Shown: piece after piece, positions 25,709-34,407 of the stretch
Layout: every line of letters starts with the position of its first letter
How positions within the stretch are numbered: position 1 is the stretch's first letter
NCBI RefSeq assembly: GCF_018736085.1
Contig: NZ_CP076134.1
Location: 2,304,501 to 2,368,500 of the forward strand
Reading direction: 5' to 3'
From: Bradyrhizobium sediminis
Lineage (GTDB): Bacteria; Pseudomonadota; Alphaproteobacteria; Rhizobiales; Xanthobacteraceae
DNA: 64,000 nucleotides
The notes under the pieces: generated by a model
The model's database searches: none
Seen by the model: only the letters and a program-made list of their open reading frames with translations
What the model was told of the DNA's origin: nothing
Made by a program: the position numbers and the translations under genes

Positions 25709-25800
25709 GGCTTCTAGCAGAAAAACTGGCACTCAAATATGGCGCCTGCCAAAATCGTTCATCATCATTAATTCCGGCGGCCAAACCGCGGAAAGCCGTA

Positions 25801-25827
25801 TTAGCACCTGCGGTAAGCTGCTGCTAA
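25801..25827. promoter_or_regulatory. Second CIRCE-like dyad
   Basis: TTAGCACCT-N9-TGCTGCTAA has the 27-base CIRCE geometry and perfect outer arms TTAGCA/TGCTAA, but mismatched inner bases. It lies about 120 bases above the groESL promoter, in the gap shared with usg. It may be a weak HrcA site or chance. The rest of the 379-base gap holds no gene. Confidence 0.3.
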
Positions 25828-25974
25828 CGCGGCCTTTTTCAACAAATCGTTAAACATTTAGGCTTGTGATGGACGGGTCGCGTGCGTCACATTTCTCTCA
25901 TGTGAGCGCATCTCCGCCGGGCTGGCTCCGGTTGGTGGCCACCACGTGAATGCGCTCCAGCAATGGAGGTTGGC

Positions 25975-26262
25975 ATGGTTTCGCGGGTTGGAGTCGTTTC
26001 CGACGACTTTCGGAAACAGGTGCTGGGCTACGGGCTGACGACGGCGCAGATCCTTTATCGGATGCCGGATCATCCCTCGCTGCTGCAGACCTACGTCTGG
26101 CAGAACTACGATCTGTTTCCGAAATTCCCGGCGCTGAAGGATTTTCTCGTCTTCTGGCAGGAGAAGCTCGAAGGCCCGTTGTTCTCGGTCACGGTGGCGC
26201 ATTCCAAGCTGATCAAGCCCGCCGAGCTGCGCGCCGTCGACGGCGTGTTCCGGCTGCATTGA
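25975..26262 (+). CDS. usg: Usg family protein
   Basis: A 95-residue small soluble protein of the alphaproteobacterial Usg family. Seen: FRKQVLGYGLTTAQILYRMP, the LLQTYVWQNYDLFPKFPAL block and FWQEKLEGPLFSVTVAHSKL. The name comes from an old link to aspartate-semialdehyde dehydrogenase genes; the function is unknown. GGAGG is placed five bases before the ATG at 25975; the ATG at 25963 would contain this ribosome site, so the later start is better. Divergent from groES across the heat-shock control region. Confidence 0.85.
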   Translation: MVSRVGVVSDDFRKQVLGYGLTTAQILYRMPDHPSLLQTYVWQNYDLFPKFPALKDFLVFWQEKLEGPLFSVTVAHSKLIKPAELRAVDGVFRLH

Positions 26263-26270
26263 CACGGGGC

Positions 26271-26310
26271 AGGGTGGGCGCGGCGCGAGCGCGCTTTGGC
26301 CCACCCCGCG
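26271..26310. repeat. Family E-type hairpin after usg (copy 3)
   Basis: AGGGTGGGCGCGGCGCGAGC then GCGCTTTGGCCCACCC: a short form of the family E repeat, eight bases after the usg stop. Its GGGTGGGC/GCCCACCC stem could end transcription. Confidence 0.65.
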
Positions 26311-26361
26311 AAGCCCAAATTGTGCTAGCCTCTTTCCTCCATTCGGAAAGGGAGAGCACCA

Positions 26362-26925
26362 ATGGCCCAGAAGAAGCCGAAATCGCGCGCCGCGTCGAAG
26401 ACCGCCGCGTCGAAGAAATCGCCGGCGCGCAAGACCGCCGCCAAAAAGGCGGCCGCCAAATCCACCGCGCGAAAAGCCATCAAGGCCAAGGACCGCAAGA
26501 CCAAGGCGCGTGCGGCGCCTGCCGCCAAGCGCGCCCGCCCGAAGCAGCGCGTCGCCGTCAGCCATCACCGCGAAGAGGATTTCAAGGCCGATGGCCTGCG
26601 CGCCTACGCTATGTACCGCGATCTCGGCTTCGCCGATGCGACCGAAGGCCTGGCGCAGGCGCATGTGATCCGGCTGGTCGGACCGTGCGATCCCGATGAG
26701 GTTTCGAAACTGCACTTCCACGATGTCGAATTCCAGATGGTCTATGTCCTCAAAGGTTGGGTGAAGACCTACATGGAGGGACAGGGCGAGACCCTGATGG
26801 AGGAGGGCAGCGCCTGGATCCAACCACCCCGCATCAAGCACCTGATCATGGATTATTCCGACGACGTCGAACTGCTGGAAGTGATCCTGCCGGCGGAGTT
26901 CGATACCGTCGAACTGACGGCGTAA
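26362..26925 (+). CDS. Cupin protein with histone H1-like basic tail
   Basis: A 187-residue fusion. Residues 1-65 are almost only K, A, R, S and T (KKPKSRAASKTAASKK, KTAAKKAAAKSTARKAIKAK), like the tail of histone H1 or bacterial AlgP/HctB-type proteins; such tails bind DNA or RNA. Residues about 85-187 are a single cupin barrel with likely metal ligands H118 and H120 in KLHFHD, E123 or Q125, and H160 in PPRIKH. The cupin part is typical of small sensor or enzyme domains. The tail suggests a nucleic-acid-bound cupin, a guess. Ribosome site GGGAGAG. It stands alone between two hairpin repeats. Confidence 0.75.
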   Translation: MAQKKPKSRAASKTAASKKSPARKTAAKKAAAKSTARKAIKAKDRKTKARAAPAAKRARPKQRVAVSHHREEDFKADGLRAYAMYRDLGFADATEGLAQAHVIRLVGPCDPDEVSKLHFHDVEFQMVYVLKGWVKTYMEGQGETLMEEGSAWIQPPRIKHLIMDYSDDVELLEVILPAEFDTVELTA

Positions 26926-26928
26926 GCC

Positions 26929-27008
26929 GTCATTCCGGGGCGGCGCGAAGCGTCGAACCCGGAATCTCGAGATTCCGGGTTCAGCCCTGCGGGCTGCCCC
27001 GGAATGAC
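26929..27008. repeat. Palindromic repeat, family A (copy 4)
   Basis: GTCATTCCGGGGCGGCGCGA to GGCTGCCCCGGAATGAC around the centre GGAATCTCGAGATTCC. Lies between the convergent cupin and nucleoside-transporter genes, touching neither stop. Confidence 0.92.
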
Positions 27009-27013
27009 GATAA

Positions 27014-28318
27014 CTAATTCAACACCCCGACGATCGCGCCCATCAGGCAGGTCGTCAGCGTGCCCGAGACGATCGACTTCAGGCCAAGCGCATTGATCTC
27101 GTCGCGGCGCTCCGGCGCCATGGTGCCGAGCCCGCCGATCATGATGCCGAGGCTGCCGAAATTGGCAAAACCGCACATCGCATAGAGCATGATCAGCCGC
27201 GAGCGGGGCTCGAGCGCGTCGGGGCCGAGCTTCGACAGGTCGACATAGGCGATCAGTTCGTTCAGCACGGTCTTGATCCCCATCAGGCTGCCGGCGGTGA
27301 CCGCCTGCGGCCACGGCAGGCCCATCAGCCAGCACACCGGCGCCATGACATAGCCGAGCATCCGCTGCATCGAGATCGCGGCGCCGCCGACGTTGGGCAA
27401 CAGCCCGAGGATGGCGTTGGCGAGATAGACCAGCGCCACCAGCACGATCAGCATGGCGATGATGTTGAGCAGCAGCTCGAGCCCGGCGGTGGTGCCCTTG
27501 ACGATCGCATCCATGGTGGAGGAGGCGTGGATGTCGGGATCGGCCTGCGCCACCCTGGAATCGATGAACGCCACGCGGGGATCGCCCCGGGGATCGGCCA
27601 GCGCGCCGGCGGTGCGCCTGTCCGACGTCTCCGGCACCATGATCAGGCTGACCAGGATCGCCGCCGGCGCGCCGAGCACGGAGGCGATGACGAAATGCAC
27701 CGCGGCATCCGGGATCAGCGGCGCCAGCAGGGTGGCGTAGAGCACCAGCACGGTGCCGGCGATCCCGGCCATGCCGCCGGTCATGACCAGGAACAGTTCG
27801 CTGCGCGTCAGCTGCGCCAGATAGGGCCGGATGAACAGCGGCGCTTCGACCATGCCGAGAAAGATGTTGGCCGCGGTCGATAGCCCGACCGCGCCGCCGA
27901 CTCGAAGCGTGCGCTCCAGCAGCCACGCCATGCCGCGCACGACCGGCGGCAGGATTTTCCAGTAGAATAAAAGCGTGGTGAGCACGCTCATGACCAGCAC
28001 GACCGGCAGCGCCTGGAACGCCAGGATGAAGGCGGCGCCCGGCGCCTTCAGGTCGAACGGCAACGCAGCCCCGCCGAGATAGCCGAACACGAAGGAGGTT
28101 CCGGCGCGTGACGCTGCGGAGATGGCGCCGACGGCGTCGTTGATGACGCCAAATCCATACACCACGAACGGCAGTTTGATCAGCGCCACCGCGGTGAGAA
28201 GGGTCACGGCAAGCCCGATCGCCGCCTGCCGCAGCGACACCGCGCGGCGGTTCTCGCCGAACGCCCACGCGATCAAAAGCAATGCCAACACGCCGAACGC
28301 CGATTGAAGTTGCAGCAT
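27014..28318 (-). CDS. CNT family nucleoside transporter
   Basis: A 434-residue inner-membrane transporter of the concentrative nucleoside transporter (NupC) family, which moves nucleosides with H+ or Na+. About ten hydrophobic helices. Family signatures: GFGVINDAVGAISAASRAGTS region, the hairpin STAANIFLGMVEAPLFIRPY with the substrate-contacting NxFxGxxEA, MTGGMAGIAGTVLVLYA, and GFANFGSLGIMIGGLG near the end. The start is the ATG at 28318, preceded by GGGGGA; an earlier in-frame start would add residues of no family likeness. Single gene between two repeats. Confidence 0.92.
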   Translation of the reverse strand: MLQLQSAFGVLALLLIAWAFGENRRAVSLRQAAIGLAVTLLTAVALIKLPFVVYGFGVINDAVGAISAASRAGTSFVFGYLGGAALPFDLKAPGAAFILAFQALPVVLVMSVLTTLLFYWKILPPVVRGMAWLLERTLRVGGAVGLSTAANIFLGMVEAPLFIRPYLAQLTRSELFLVMTGGMAGIAGTVLVLYATLLAPLIPDAAVHFVIASVLGAPAAILVSLIMVPETSDRRTAGALADPRGDPRVAFIDSRVAQADPDIHASSTMDAIVKGTTAGLELLLNIIAMLIVLVALVYLANAILGLLPNVGGAAISMQRMLGYVMAPVCWLMGLPWPQAVTAGSLMGIKTVLNELIAYVDLSKLGPDALEPRSRLIMLYAMCGFANFGSLGIMIGGLGTMAPERRDEINALGLKSIVSGTLTTCLMGAIVGVLN

Positions 28319-28400
28319 GATTCCCCCGCGGCCCCGGGGGATTATGGCAGCGATGGCAAGGTGTGGAAACCCGGCGCGCCCGGGCTGGATCACTCAACAT

Positions 28401-28519
28401 GTCGTCCCGGCGAACGCCGGGACCCATACGCCGTGTCCTCTCGGTGAGAGCACCAGCGTTAGACGCCTCTTAAACCAATCAGCGCCGCGGAGTATGGGTC
28501 CCGCTTTCGCGGGGACGAC
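28401..28519. repeat. Palindromic repeat, family D (copy 1)
   Basis: GTCGTCCCGGCGAACGCCGG with GACCCATACGCC at one end and AGTATGGGTCCCGCTTTCGC with GGGGACGAC at the other. The middle holds unique sequence. Second copy at 57797. Confidence 0.85.
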
Positions 28520-28531
28520 AAGAGAGTGCGC

Positions 28532-29281
28532 TTACCCCCGGCCCACGAACGGCATCTTGGTGGCCATGACAGTCATGAACAGCACGTTGGCGTCGAGCGG
28601 CAGGCCGGCCATGTAGGCCACGGCGTCGCCGACCGCTTTCGCATCCATCCGCGGCTCCGGAATCTTGCGGCCGTCGGGCTGCAGCACGCCGGCGACCATG
28701 CGGTCGGTCATCGGGGTCGCGGCATTGCCGATGTCGACCTGGCCGACCGCGATGTCGTACATGCGGCCGTCGAGGTTGCTGGCCTTGGTCAGGCCGGTGA
28801 TGGCGTGCTTGGTGGAGGTATAGGCCGCCGAGAACGGCCGCGGCGCATGCGCCGAGATCGAGCCGTTGTTGATGATGCGGCCGCCGCGCGGGGTCTGGTC
28901 CTTCATGATCCGGAACGCGTGCTGCGTGCACAAAAACGGCCCGGTCAGATTGGTGTTCACCACCGCCTGCCATTGCTCGAGGCTCAGGTCCTCGAAGTTC
29001 ACCGGCGGCGCGCCCATGCCGGCATTGTTGAAGAGCACGTCGAGCCGGCCGTAGGTGTCCATCACCTTGGCGAACAGGGCTGCGATCGAGCCGGGATCGG
29101 TCATGTCGGCGGACACGCACAGGCTCTTGCCGACATTGTCGCCGAGCTTTTTGGTTTCTTCCAGCATTTCCATGCGGCGTCCGGCGAGCACCACCGTGAA
29201 GCCCGCGTTCATCAGCGCCAGCGACGCCGCGCGTCCGACGCCGGTGCCCGCACCCGTCACCACTGCAATCTTGTCGGCCAT
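28532..29281 (-). CDS. SDR family oxidoreductase
   Basis: A 249-residue classical short-chain dehydrogenase. Cofactor loop TGAGTGVG (9-16), NNAGMG (85-90) and the catalytic S141, Y154 and K158 (YTSTK) are present. R35/R36 after the second strand favour NADPH. The substrate is unknown. It lies 20 bases after the Anbu protease gene on the same strand, so it is probably cotranscribed with it. The start ATG at 29281 has AGGA upstream. Confidence 0.9.
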   Translation of the reverse strand: MADKIAVVTGAGTGVGRAASLALMNAGFTVVLAGRRMEMLEETKKLGDNVGKSLCVSADMTDPGSIAALFAKVMDTYGRLDVLFNNAGMGAPPVNFEDLSLEQWQAVVNTNLTGPFLCTQHAFRIMKDQTPRGGRIINNGSISAHAPRPFSAAYTSTKHAITGLTKASNLDGRMYDIAVGQVDIGNAATPMTDRMVAGVLQPDGRKIPEPRMDAKAVGDAVAYMAGLPLDANVLFMTVMATKMPFVGRG

Positions 29282-29301
29282 TGGTTTCCTGCCCTTGTGC
29301 T

Positions 29302-30060
29302 TTATGTTTTTGCGTCTGGTTCGGTCTTGTAGGGTGGTCTCGGAATATTCTGGTGCGCGGCGCGCAGCGCCGCCGACCAGCGCGAGCGCAAGTCGTGGAA
29401 ATACGGCTCGCCCGCCTCGATGCGGTGATTGAGATCGGCGTCGCAGACGTCGGTGCGCACCACCAGCACGTCGATCGGTAGGCCGACGCCGAGATTGGAG
29501 CGCATGGTCGAGTCCATCGAGATCAGGCTGGTCTTCAGCGCCTCGTAGAGTTCGACGTCGTAATGCATGGCGCGGTCGAGCACCGGCTTGCCGTATTTGT
29601 GCTCGCCGATCTGCAAATAGGGCGTGTCGGTGGTGCATTCGATGAAGTTGCCGGCCGGGTACACCATGAACAGCCGCATCCGCGAGCCCTTGATCTGGCC
29701 GCCGAACAGGAACGAGACGTCGAAATTGATGTCCTCCGATTTCAGCGCGACGCCTTCGGTGGCGTGCACCGCGCGGATCGCCCGGCCGATGCGCTGCGCG
29801 GCCTGGAACATGGTCGGCGCGTTCATCAGCGTCTCGATCTCGCCGGTGTGCGGGTCTTCGAGTCCTTCGGTCAGGGTCGACAGCACCGACTGGCTGATCG
29901 CCAGATTCCCGGCGCTGGCGATTGCCATGATGCGCTCGCCAGGCTTGTTGAAGATGTGGAGCTTGCGAAAGGTCGAGACGTTGTCGAGCCCGGCATTGGT
30001 GCGGGTGTCGGCGATCATCACCAGCCCGTCCCGCACCAGCACTCCGCAACAATAGGTCAT
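29302..30060 (-). CDS. Anbu proteasome-like peptidase
   Basis: A 252-residue N-terminal-nucleophile hydrolase of the Anbu type (ancestral beta-subunit of the 20S proteasome). The sequence begins [20 protein letters not shown]. After Met removal, T1 would be the nucleophile, with D17 and K32 in the proteasome catalytic positions; S and G residues in [11 protein letters not shown] fit the fold. Known Anbu proteins form open helical rings, and no specific substrate is known. In many bacteria Anbu is encoded with a transglutaminase, an alpha-E protein and a circularly permuted ATP-grasp protein. Those three occur here together at 39318-42734, on the same strand but about 9 kb away. The next gene downstream is an SDR. 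Confidence 0.92.
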   Translation of the reverse strand: MTYCCGVLVRDGLVMIADTRTNAGLDNVSTFRKLHIFNKPGERIMAIASAGNLAISQSVLSTLTEGLEDPHTGEIETLMNAPTMFQAAQRIGRAIRAVHATEGVALKSEDINFDVSFLFGGQIKGSRMRLFMVYPAGNFIECTTDTPYLQIGEHKYGKPVLDRAMHYDVELYEALKTSLISMDSTMRSNLGVGLPIDVLVVRTDVCDADLNHRIEAGEPYFHDLRSRWSAALRAAHQNIPRPPYKTEPDAKT

Positions 30061-30210
30061 TCCCGGTCCTCGGAACCATCCGCGATGATCGACGGGAAAC
30101 GTGTAGCCAATTTCAGGGGGCCATCCAACCCCAATTCCCCTTCATTCCCCTTGGCGCAGCCATCCCCGAACGGGTAGAAAACCACCCATCGTATCCGAAG
30201 CAGGGCGGCC

Positions 30211-30598
30211 ATGCGAAAACCAGTTGTGATCGGCGGCATGATCGTGGCCGCGCAGATGTGGGGCATCTCTGCCGCCTGCGCGGGCCCCTGGGAAGACGGC
30301 ATGGTGGCCTATAACCGCGGCTTACGTGCCGGCGATCCGGCTGTTCCGTCCGCTCGCCGAGACCGGAAACGCCAAGGCGCAACACCTGGTCGGGGTGATG
30401 TACCGGAAGGGGCAGGGCGTCGCGCGCAACTCGGCCCGCGCCTTCATGTGGCTCAGCCTCGCCGCCAGGCGCGGCGACGCCAGGGCCAAGGCGGAGCTGC
30501 AGCAGGTATCGCAGGCCATGAGCCCGCAGGAAATTTCACAGGCGGGCGAAATGGTGCAGACCTGCGAAGCGTCGAATTACCGGGCTTGCGAGTATTGA
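30211..30598 (+). pseudogene. Secreted Sel1-repeat protein, frameshifted
   Basis: Signal peptide (VVIGGMIVAAQMWGISAACA) and mature start PWEDGMVAYNRG in one frame. At about 30320 the reading moves to the next frame, where Sel1 repeats continue: RLFRPLAETGNAKAQHLVG, MYRKGQGVARN, AFMWLSLAARRGD, and an end MVQTCEASNYRACEY. A loss of two bases (GGCGATTAC reduced to GGCTTAC) would explain it; repaired length about 129 residues. Sel1/TPR-like proteins mediate protein contacts in the envelope. Either a pseudogene or a sequencing error. Divergent from the Anbu gene. Confidence 0.7.
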
Positions 30599-30728
30599 CG
30601 TCGCCCCGTCGATTCGCGGCGCTGGTTGGCATCGCGTGTTTCAGAACCGAGAAGGCCTAGAGGCGGCTTCGCGCCGTCTCTCCGGCATGTGGTTCAGCTT
30701 CGTCGCGGGGAGCGCACTTCCTAAAGGA

Positions 30729-31787
30729 CTAGGCGGCAGCCACGTCGCCGTCGATGTCCGTTTCCGTGACAGTTCTATTGCGGCCGGATTGTTTCGCTTG
30801 ATAGAGCGCACGGTCGCATCGCTCGATCAGGGCCTCTGCCGATTCCGCCATCCGGAATTGCGCAACGCCGACTGAAACCGTGACGCTCGAAATCTCCTCG
30901 CCTGTCGCGCGTCGGGTCAGCCGCGCTTCCGAAATGCGGCGACGAATGCGTTCGGCGACCGCTGCACAAGCAGCGAGGTCGCTTCCGGGAAGCACTGCGA
31001 TCAGCTCCTCCCCGCCGTAGCGAGCCGCATGATCGACATCGCGCACGCTGTCCAGCATGACCTTGGCCACCAGCCGGAGCACCTGGTCTCCGACCTGATG
31101 TCCGAAGCTGTCGTTGAATTTCTTGAAATGATCGATGTCGATCATCAGGGTGCTGAGCGGTTCGCCCGTCTCCATCGCGGCAATCAAAGCCGACCGAAAG
31201 AACTCATCCAGCGAACGCCGGTTGGCCAGCCCGGTGAGTGCATCGGTGTTCGAGCGTTGCTCTGCGAGCTTCAGCGAGTCGCGGATCTTGTCCAGTTCGT
31301 GCGACGTCTCGGCGAAATTGGCCTCCAAAGCCGAGGCCCGCGTCGTCGCCTTTGACAATTCGGTCACCAGCTTTTCGATGATCGATCTCGGATCGCTGGT
31401 TGTCTCAACTTGTGACGAGACCTCGCCGAGCGCTTCGATCTGGGTACGATTGTCGGAGATGGCTGCCGCGAGGAATTGCCTGGCGGTGGATATCACCCCT
31501 TGCAGCTGTTCGGGAAAATCACCGGCGGCGGTACCGGCATTGGACTGCGGGTTGACATAGGTCACGTAGAGTTCGTGATTGATCGCGGAATCGAATTTGC
31601 GTTTGTTGCCGATCAGAATATCGATGGTCTTTCTCAGCGCCGGCGAGGTGCCCATCGCATAGTTGAACCAGACCGCGAAATTGTTAGGCGTTGCAGGTAC
31701 AGATTGTAGCGACATCGACCGGATCGCGCGGTCCGCAACCGTGGTTGCATATTCCACATCCATGTCGTTGAGGCTGTCGTCTGCCAT
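30729..31787 (-). CDS. GGDEF diguanylate cyclase
   Basis: A 352-residue soluble diguanylate cyclase that makes cyclic di-GMP. Residues 1-170 are a helical N-domain with no known sensor (it contains TPNNFAVWFNYAMG, common in alphaproteobacterial cyclases). A coiled coil leads to the GGDEF domain: DALTGLANRRSLDEFF, the MIDIDHFKKFND metal site, active-site GGEEL (258-262, a functional variant) and the product-inhibition site RDVD (249-252). All catalytic parts are intact, so it should be active. No membrane segment. Separate from its neighbours. Confidence 0.92.
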   Translation of the reverse strand: MADDSLNDMDVEYATTVADRAIRSMSLQSVPATPNNFAVWFNYAMGTSPALRKTIDILIGNKRKFDSAINHELYVTYVNPQSNAGTAAGDFPEQLQGVISTARQFLAAAISDNRTQIEALGEVSSQVETTSDPRSIIEKLVTELSKATTRASALEANFAETSHELDKIRDSLKLAEQRSNTDALTGLANRRSLDEFFRSALIAAMETGEPLSTLMIDIDHFKKFNDSFGHQVGDQVLRLVAKVMLDSVRDVDHAARYGGEELIAVLPGSDLAACAAVAERIRRRISEARLTRRATGEEISSVTVSVGVAQFRMAESAEALIERCDRALYQAKQSGRNRTVTETDIDGDVAAA

Positions 31788-31984
31788 GGTTGGTGCCGGT
31801 GATTCAGCAAAAATGCCGCCTGTATCTAAGGCATCCGAATTAAACTTTCACTAATCCTTTGCCGGGCAGGCCATTCAGATCACTGGTATTGCATCTCGTT
31901 CGCAGAAGTCGTTGCGCTGTGGAAAAGACGGCGTGGTCTGGGGAGCATCCATGGTTCACGGCTCGAACGCAGGTGCGCGCCGCC

Positions 31985-33295
31985 TCAGCCGATTTCCCGC
32001 GCGTCGCGCCGTCGATAGACCATCAGCATCAAGGGCGCGAGTTTGCGCAGCAATCCGTGCGCGAGGATCGGGGCAGGATCCGTGAACGGCAGCGCGAGAT
32101 CCTTTTCCGGGACACCCCGCACGGCTTTGGAAAGTTCGTCGCCGAGCGACATCGTCAGCGCGACCGCGCGGCCGTTGCAGCCGGTCCAGCCATAAGCGTC
32201 AGGCCCGAGGCGGTGAATGCGCGGCAGGAAATCGGTGGTCATGCCGACATAGCCGTTCCAGACATAATCGAATTCGACTGCCCCGATCTGCGGCCACAGC
32301 CGCTGCAGGCGCTCGCCGACTCGCTGCTTGATCCTTTCCACCTTGTTGCCGGGACCGATCACGGCGCCGCCGGTGACAAGGCGATTCCGTGCGTCGTAGC
32401 GCGCAAAATAGAGTTCGCCGTGGGTATCGGACATCGCCTGCCGTCCGGGAATGATGGTTTTGCGCGCCGCCTCGGACAGCGGCTGCGTCGCCATCTGCCA
32501 GGACAGCACCGGCATGACTTCGTGTGCGATATCGGGCATCAGCGATTTCGAGAATTCGCCGGTATAGGCGTTGCTCGCCACGATCAGCGCCCGGCCGCTG
32601 ATCTCGCCCTTTTCCGTTCTGACCACCCAGCGGCCGTTGCGCCGTTCGAACGAGGTTGCGGGCGAGCGCGCGTAGATTCGGCCGCCGCGTTCCAGCACGA
32701 CGCGCGCCAGACCGCGCGCCAGCGCCAGCGGATTGATGTGGCCGCCGGTCTTGTTCCAGAAGCCGCCGAACCAGGCATCCGATCCCAGCATCTCCCGTGT
32801 CTGGTCGCGGGACAGCAGTTCGACCGCAGCGCCAAATTTCGACCATTGCCGCACCCGCCGCTCGGCGATCTTGATGCGCCCCGGCGAATGCACCGGCTGC
32901 ACCCAGCCGGTCTGTTCGTGCTCGGCCTGGATCTGATAGCGCCGCGTGATGTCGAACAGCGTGGACGCGCTGTCGCGCAAAAGAGCGACGAAACGTTCGC
33001 CGGCGGCGCCGTGCCTTGCAATGATGTCCTCCGGGTCGGGCCGCGACAGGGTAGGGATCACCTGTCCGTTGTTGCGCCCCGAGGCACCCCAGCCCGGCTC
33101 CATGGCTTCGACGATGGTGACATCGACGCCGGCCTCGCGCAAATGCAGCGCCGTCGACAGACCCGTGAAGCCGCCGCCGATCACGATGACGTCGGTTTCC
33201 GCGTTCCCGGCGAACTCCGGCAGTTCCGGACCGGGCGGCGTCGCCGCCGCCCACAGCGAGTCGGGCCAGCGGACAGTTGCGGTATCAATCATCAT
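31985..33295 (-). CDS. FAD-dependent amine/amino-acid oxidase (DAO family)
   Basis: A 436-residue flavoprotein of the DAO family, closest in layout to gamma-glutamylputrescine oxidase (PuuB/OrdL). The dinucleotide loop is DVIVIGGGFTG (35-45). Then ASGRNNGQVIPTLSR, YFARYDARNRLVTGGA, and WNGYVGMTTDFLPRIHRLG with the YGWTGCNGRAVALTMSLG terminal flavin contact, all typical. It oxidises the amine of a small substrate to an imine and makes H2O2. The substrate is unknown. Divergent from the VOC-family gene, across a 111-base gap. Confidence 0.87.
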   Translation of the reverse strand: MMIDTATVRWPDSLWAAATPPGPELPEFAGNAETDVIVIGGGFTGLSTALHLREAGVDVTIVEAMEPGWGASGRNNGQVIPTLSRPDPEDIIARHGAAGERFVALLRDSASTLFDITRRYQIQAEHEQTGWVQPVHSPGRIKIAERRVRQWSKFGAAVELLSRDQTREMLGSDAWFGGFWNKTGGHINPLALARGLARVVLERGGRIYARSPATSFERRNGRWVVRTEKGEISGRALIVASNAYTGEFSKSLMPDIAHEVMPVLSWQMATQPLSEAARKTIIPGRQAMSDTHGELYFARYDARNRLVTGGAVIGPGNKVERIKQRVGERLQRLWPQIGAVEFDYVWNGYVGMTTDFLPRIHRLGPDAYGWTGCNGRAVALTMSLGDELSKAVRGVPEKDLALPFTDPAPILAHGLLRKLAPLMLMVYRRRDAREIG

Positions 33296-33406
33296 CTTTC
33301 CTCGTCGATCGACGGCGGTGAAATCGGCATCGCTCCTTCGTTGCCTTGCAGACGCCGGATCGATCGGGTTAGCTTAGTGTCCAATTCATGCCGGGGAAAT
33401 AACAGA

Positions 33407-34264
33407 GTGACACTCAAGAATGTCATCGGAATCGATCATGCCGTGGTCATGGTCAGGGATCTCGACAAGGCCGCCGCGAACTGGAAGCGGCTCGGCTTCA
33501 CGATATCGCCGCGTGGCACCCACAGCGCCAAGATGGGATCGGGCAACTACACCATCATGCTCGATCCCGATTACATCGAATTGCTCGGCGTGCTGGCCGA
33601 AACCGAACACAATGCGCCGGCGCGCGCCTTTCTCGCCAAGCGCGGCGAAGGCATCGAGCGCATCGCCTTTACCGCGGTGGATTCGGCCGCCGGCGCCGAA
33701 GAGATCCGCGCGCGCGGTTATGCGGCCCTCGGCCCGACCGATTTCGAGCGGCCGGTGACCATGCCTGACGGCACGCAGTCGGCGGCCAGGTTCAGGATCT
33801 TTCAGTGGCCGATCGAGGAGGCGCCCGCGGGGGTCCGCATCTTCGCTTGCCAGCACAAGACCCGGGAAACCGTCTGGATTCCCGAACTGATGAAACACGC
33901 CAACGGCGCGAGACGGCTGAAGCAGGTTCTGATCGTTTCAACCGAGCCTGCGAAAGATGCCGCGCATCTCGGACGCCTGATCGACCGCGACGCCAAGGCA
34001 GCGCCGGATGGCGCGGTCGCGGTGCCCTCCGGTTCGGACCGCGCCGATTTCGTCTTCCTCACCAGGGAACAGGTGGCCCGGCGTTATCCCGCGGCCTCGC
34101 TGGCGGGACTACCCGAGCGCGGCGGCGCAGGCCTCGTGATTGCGACATCCGATCTCTCCGCCGCGGAGAAGGCGGCCGGCGGCTCGGCTGTCCGCAGCGG
34201 AAACGCGGTGTGCGTTCCGCCTGCGGCGGCGAACGGCACGCTGCTGGCGTTTGTCGGGGTGTAG
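33407..34264 (+). CDS. VOC family (glyoxalase-like) protein
   Basis: A 285-residue protein of the glyoxalase_3/VOC type. The first VOC module starts IGIDHAVVMVRDLDKAAANW, with the metal-ligand H at IDHA and an acidic ligand in DYIELLGVL. A second, more diverged half contains IRIFACQHKTRETVWIPELM-like sequence and ends AFVGV. VOC proteins bind a metal and act as lyases, dioxygenases or resistance proteins; no substrate can be named. The GTG at 33407, with GGGGA ten bases before, gives the normal family start. The open frame extends far upstream, but that part is the complement of the oxidase gene. Confidence 0.85.
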   Translation: MTLKNVIGIDHAVVMVRDLDKAAANWKRLGFTISPRGTHSAKMGSGNYTIMLDPDYIELLGVLAETEHNAPARAFLAKRGEGIERIAFTAVDSAAGAEEIRARGYAALGPTDFERPVTMPDGTQSAARFRIFQWPIEEAPAGVRIFACQHKTRETVWIPELMKHANGARRLKQVLIVSTEPAKDAAHLGRLIDRDAKAAPDGAVAVPSGSDRADFVFLTREQVARRYPAASLAGLPERGGAGLVIATSDLSAAEKAAGGSAVRSGNAVCVPPAAANGTLLAFVGV

Positions 34265-34287
34265 GAACGCGCGCGCAGATTGAGACC

Positions 34288-34402
34288 GTCATTGCGAGGA
34301 GCAAAGCGACGAAGCAATCCACTCTTGCTCCTCGGTTATGGATTGCTTCGCGGAGCCTGTCATCGGGCGCGCATTCGCGCGACCCGTTGGCTCGCAATGA
34401 CG
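34288..34402. repeat. Chimeric palindromic repeat, families B and F
   Basis: Outer arms are family B (GTCATTGCGAGGAGCAAAGC and GGCTCGCAATGAC). From 34350 to 34391 the interior is GCGGAGCCTGTCATCGGGCG to CGCGACCCGTTGGC, found in reverse at 63469-63510 inside a family F copy. Lies between the convergent VOC and LivM-type genes. Confidence 0.85.
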
Positions 34403-34407
34403 ACTGA

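Noticed and set aside
25858..26841. Long minus-strand open frame opposite usg and the cupin gene
   Set aside because: It is the complement of two real genes; its residues are the H/R/G-rich mix typical of reading GC-rich genes on the wrong strand.
31859..33406. Upstream extension of the VOC-family frame
   Set aside because: It overlaps the amine-oxidase gene in antisense; the VOC family start and a ribosome site are at 33407.
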